From Selaginella moellendorffii (Eukaryota > Streptophyta > Lycopodiopsida > Selaginellales > Selaginellaceae): DNA of 64,000 nucleotides. Below the pieces are notes generated by a model. It made no database searches. It saw only the letters and a program-made list of their open reading frames with translations, and was not told the origin of the DNA. Every line of letters begins with the position of its first letter. Position 1 is the stretch's first letter. The stretch covers positions 248,001 to 312,000 of the forward strand of contig NW_003314388.1 in assembly GCF_000143415.4 (NCBI RefSeq). Direction: 5' to 3'. The position numbers and the translations under genes are program-made. This document shows positions 62,131-64,000 of the stretch, in pieces.

Positions 62131-63485
62131 AGTGAAAAGCGGGTTTAAACGCCGCTCTCCTCTGACCGTGATCTTCCAGTGCCGCACAAATCTGGGGAGG
62201 AGGAAGCTGCTCTTGAGTTTGCGTTTGGTCAAAATCGTCGGGAAGCTCCTCGATGACAACCATCGCTCAAAGATTGAAGAGAGCTCCCATGGTTTTAGAG
62301 AGAAAAAGGTGGCGGGAGAAAAGGGTAAGGGTAAAAGGGACCATTGTCTCGTACGGACGGAGGAATGCTAGCTCAACACTGACACAATTCACATGCGAGG
62401 AGCACTCACGCTGGCTGCCAAACTATTCCAGCTACAGGCGGAAGATCAAACAGTTCTTGGTGCCTTGCTGATTGATTGATTGATCCAGGGGCGAAAACGA
62501 CGTTAATATCTATGGGCATGAGCTCAAGTAGCACTAAGAAAACATTTGGATCGCGGAAGCGAAAGAACAAAGCAAAAGGGACGGGAATAAAGAGAGTGGT
62601 CCCGGGATCTATCACTGCTGACGATGTTGCTCGCCCGGAAATTCATATAAAACTACGAGATGGAGTACGAGCTTTGAATTGGAGCAAGCCCACCATGGAA
62701 GTTTCAGCGGGTTTTGATTAGAACGAGCGATAAGAGTGGAGCTCCAATAGATTTCTATCTTGGAGGATATTTATTATTCTTTTCCCGGGAGTTGCATGAG
62801 CGGCGAGATTGCTGCTAGGTGGAGTGACAGTTGCGACTTAGATTGTTTCCATTTGGAGGCTGGCAAGCTAAAAAAGAGATTTTTCTCTCTTGTTCTTCAA
62901 GACCAAATTGGACGATTATGTCCGATAAAAACGAATCTCACCCTCGTCCTCGGGATAAGAGCCGAGAAATTCTTCGATCGCCTGATCTTCTTGCGTGGCT
63001 GGTTAAAACGCACGTGTGAATCTTGGAGCGTGAGCATGAGCTCCTGGGTTTCGTGTTCGTGTCGAGTGTTCCTGGTGAAACATCTCAGGGAATCTTCCAG
63101 ATCGTGGTGGCCTGCTGCCGCTGCGGTTGGAGGGCGATTGTGATTGATGCTTGGATGGATGGATGGATGGATGCATGATCTCCGGATCCAACTGAATTGG
63201 AATTGAGGCAGCGCCTGCTTGAACGAGAGGCAGAGCTCCCGAGTTTCTAGGCGTGACTCCAGAGTGGAAGCTGGAGTGTTTGCATCCAAGCGGGTTTTGA
63301 GGAGTTGTTATTGGATCAGTGTTCTTGCTGAGATGGGCTCTTTCATCAACCATCCCTGGCCTGGGTGAAGTGATGTGAAGGTGACAACTCTCGGAGATTG
63401 TTAAAGCTTCTTCGTTTTTTTTTCTTCTCCTCTGTTTGCTTTCTTTTTGGAAGTAGCAAGCAGCTCCTTTTTGACTATATAATCT

Positions 63486-63488
<3 letters not shown>
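62131..63488. other. Intergenic, no confident gene
   Basis: Short frames only. One (62476-62721, +) encodes 81 mixed residues with a basic stretch but no domain. A GGAT run occurs near 63153-63172. The right part is the 5' flank/UTR of the gene at 63570. Confidence 0.4.

Positions 63489-63529
<41 letters not shown>
63489..63529. repeat. (CT)n microsatellite in the 5' leader
   Basis: About 20 CT dinucleotides ending about 40 bp before the ATG at 63570. Such pyrimidine tracts are common in plant core promoters and 5' UTRs. Confidence 0.9.
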
Positions 63530-63531
<2 letters not shown>

Positions 63532-63569
63532 ACTTCTTTCCAGTCTTCTTCTTCCTTTGGAGAGGATCC

Positions 63570-64000
63570 ATGGAGATTGAATCGGCTGGACAGCCTAGGC
63601 AGACGCTTAAGCAGATGCTGCTGGACGCCAGCAATTTCTCGTCCCCTCGCGCGGTGCTCGACGCCCCTTTCGACCACAATTGCAGCAGCGGCAGCGAATC
63701 CTACTACGCCTACGCCGACACAATGAGCATCCGCACAGGCTTCCTCCATGATCACCATCGACACCACCACCACCACCACCACCACCACCACTTCCATGAT
63801 CTTCTCGACGAGCGCCTGAATTCCCACTCAAACACATCGCCCTCGAGCAGCGGCAGCGAGGACAGCAATCACAGCGCCCGCTGCTTCACCGTGTTCCGCC
63901 GGCTGGGCACATTTCCCAGCGATCGACGGAGCTCCCGCAAGCTCCGCACGTCGAGCTTCAAGCTCATGAGCAAAGTCGCGCCGCTGGCGGTCGAATCCAA
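63570..64000 (+). CDS. Start of an unrecognised gene (3' truncated by window), His-rich
   Basis: An ATG at 63570 opens 143 codons that run off the end of the window. The start MEIESAGQPRQTLKQMLLDA is followed by a Ser/Asp-rich region, a run of about 11 histidines encoded by CAC repeats (63755-63790), then SSSGSEDSNHSARCFTVFRR and a basic patch (SDRRSSRKLRTSSFKLM). There is no signal peptide or membrane segment. The composition suggests a disordered regulatory N-terminus; I do not recognise the family. The ATG is the first in frame after the CT tract and its context (GATCCATGG) is good. Confidence 0.65.
   Translation, partial: MEIESAGQPRQTLKQMLLDASNFSSPRAVLDAPFDHNCSSGSESYYAYADTMSIRTGFLHDHHRHHHHHHHHHHFHDLLDERLNSHSNTSPSSSGSEDSNHSARCFTVFRRLGTFPSDRRSSRKLRTSSFKLMSKVAPLAVES

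Noticed and set aside
63003-63827. 274-codon minus-strand open frame
   Set aside because: It is driven by the CAC and CT simple repeats and overlaps the more convincing plus-strand start at 63570. Its composition (poly-Val, RERERE) is that of repeat translation.

Overview
The window looks like nuclear DNA of a lycophyte, most likely Selaginella (inference). Genes are small and dense, introns are mostly 45-80 bp, intronless PLS-class PPR genes are present, and the families are those of land plants (phytepsin with plant-specific insert, RTNLB reticulon, ARF, FTSHI, fasciclin-like AGP). Exon boundaries below were read by eye from GT/GC...AG signals and reading-frame continuity, so single junctions may be off by a few bases.

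Layout. 1-8000, all protein genes on +: end of a reticulon gene, tRNA-Glu (minus), a nucleotide-diphospho-sugar transferase, a monofunctional aspartokinase and a P-type PPR gene. 9482-33697: a 4.3-kb tandem duplication. Each unit holds a phytepsin-type aspartic protease (minus) arranged head to head with an FTSHI4-like AAA/FtsH gene (plus). In unit 1 the FTSHI gene is cut off and fused to flanking sequence. In unit 2 the FTSHI gene is complete, but about 13.1 kb of extra DNA separates it from its protease partner. That DNA is a decayed Ty3/gypsy element (16950-29231) into which a second, apparently non-coding LTR element (21530-28821, minus) has inserted. The interior of the second element is packed with short perfect inverted repeats, and its long LTRs carry a 12-bp minisatellite.

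33794-45000: aminopeptidase P (minus), an unrecognised 355-aa ORF, a three-unit tandem repeat next to a promoter/first exon, and a broken auxin response factor gene. The ARF remnant is interrupted by a Ty1/copia fragment in unusual order (RT-RNase H, LTR, PBS, gag-like) flanked by 31-bp direct repeats. 44989-64000 returns to dense genes: a kelch protein with Sfi1-like repeats, tRNA-Lys, a RELCH-like LisH/HEAT gene, a PPR gene, GID4, a fasciclin-like protein, another PPR gene, ribosomal protein eL27, and the start of an unrecognised gene.

The genes are not an operon or pathway. Shared regulation is plausible only for the divergent pairs (protease/FTSHI in unit 1; PPR/eL27) and for the very close PPR-RELCH pair. 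The strongest candidate for something undescribed is the hairpin-packed non-coding LTR element at 21530-28821.
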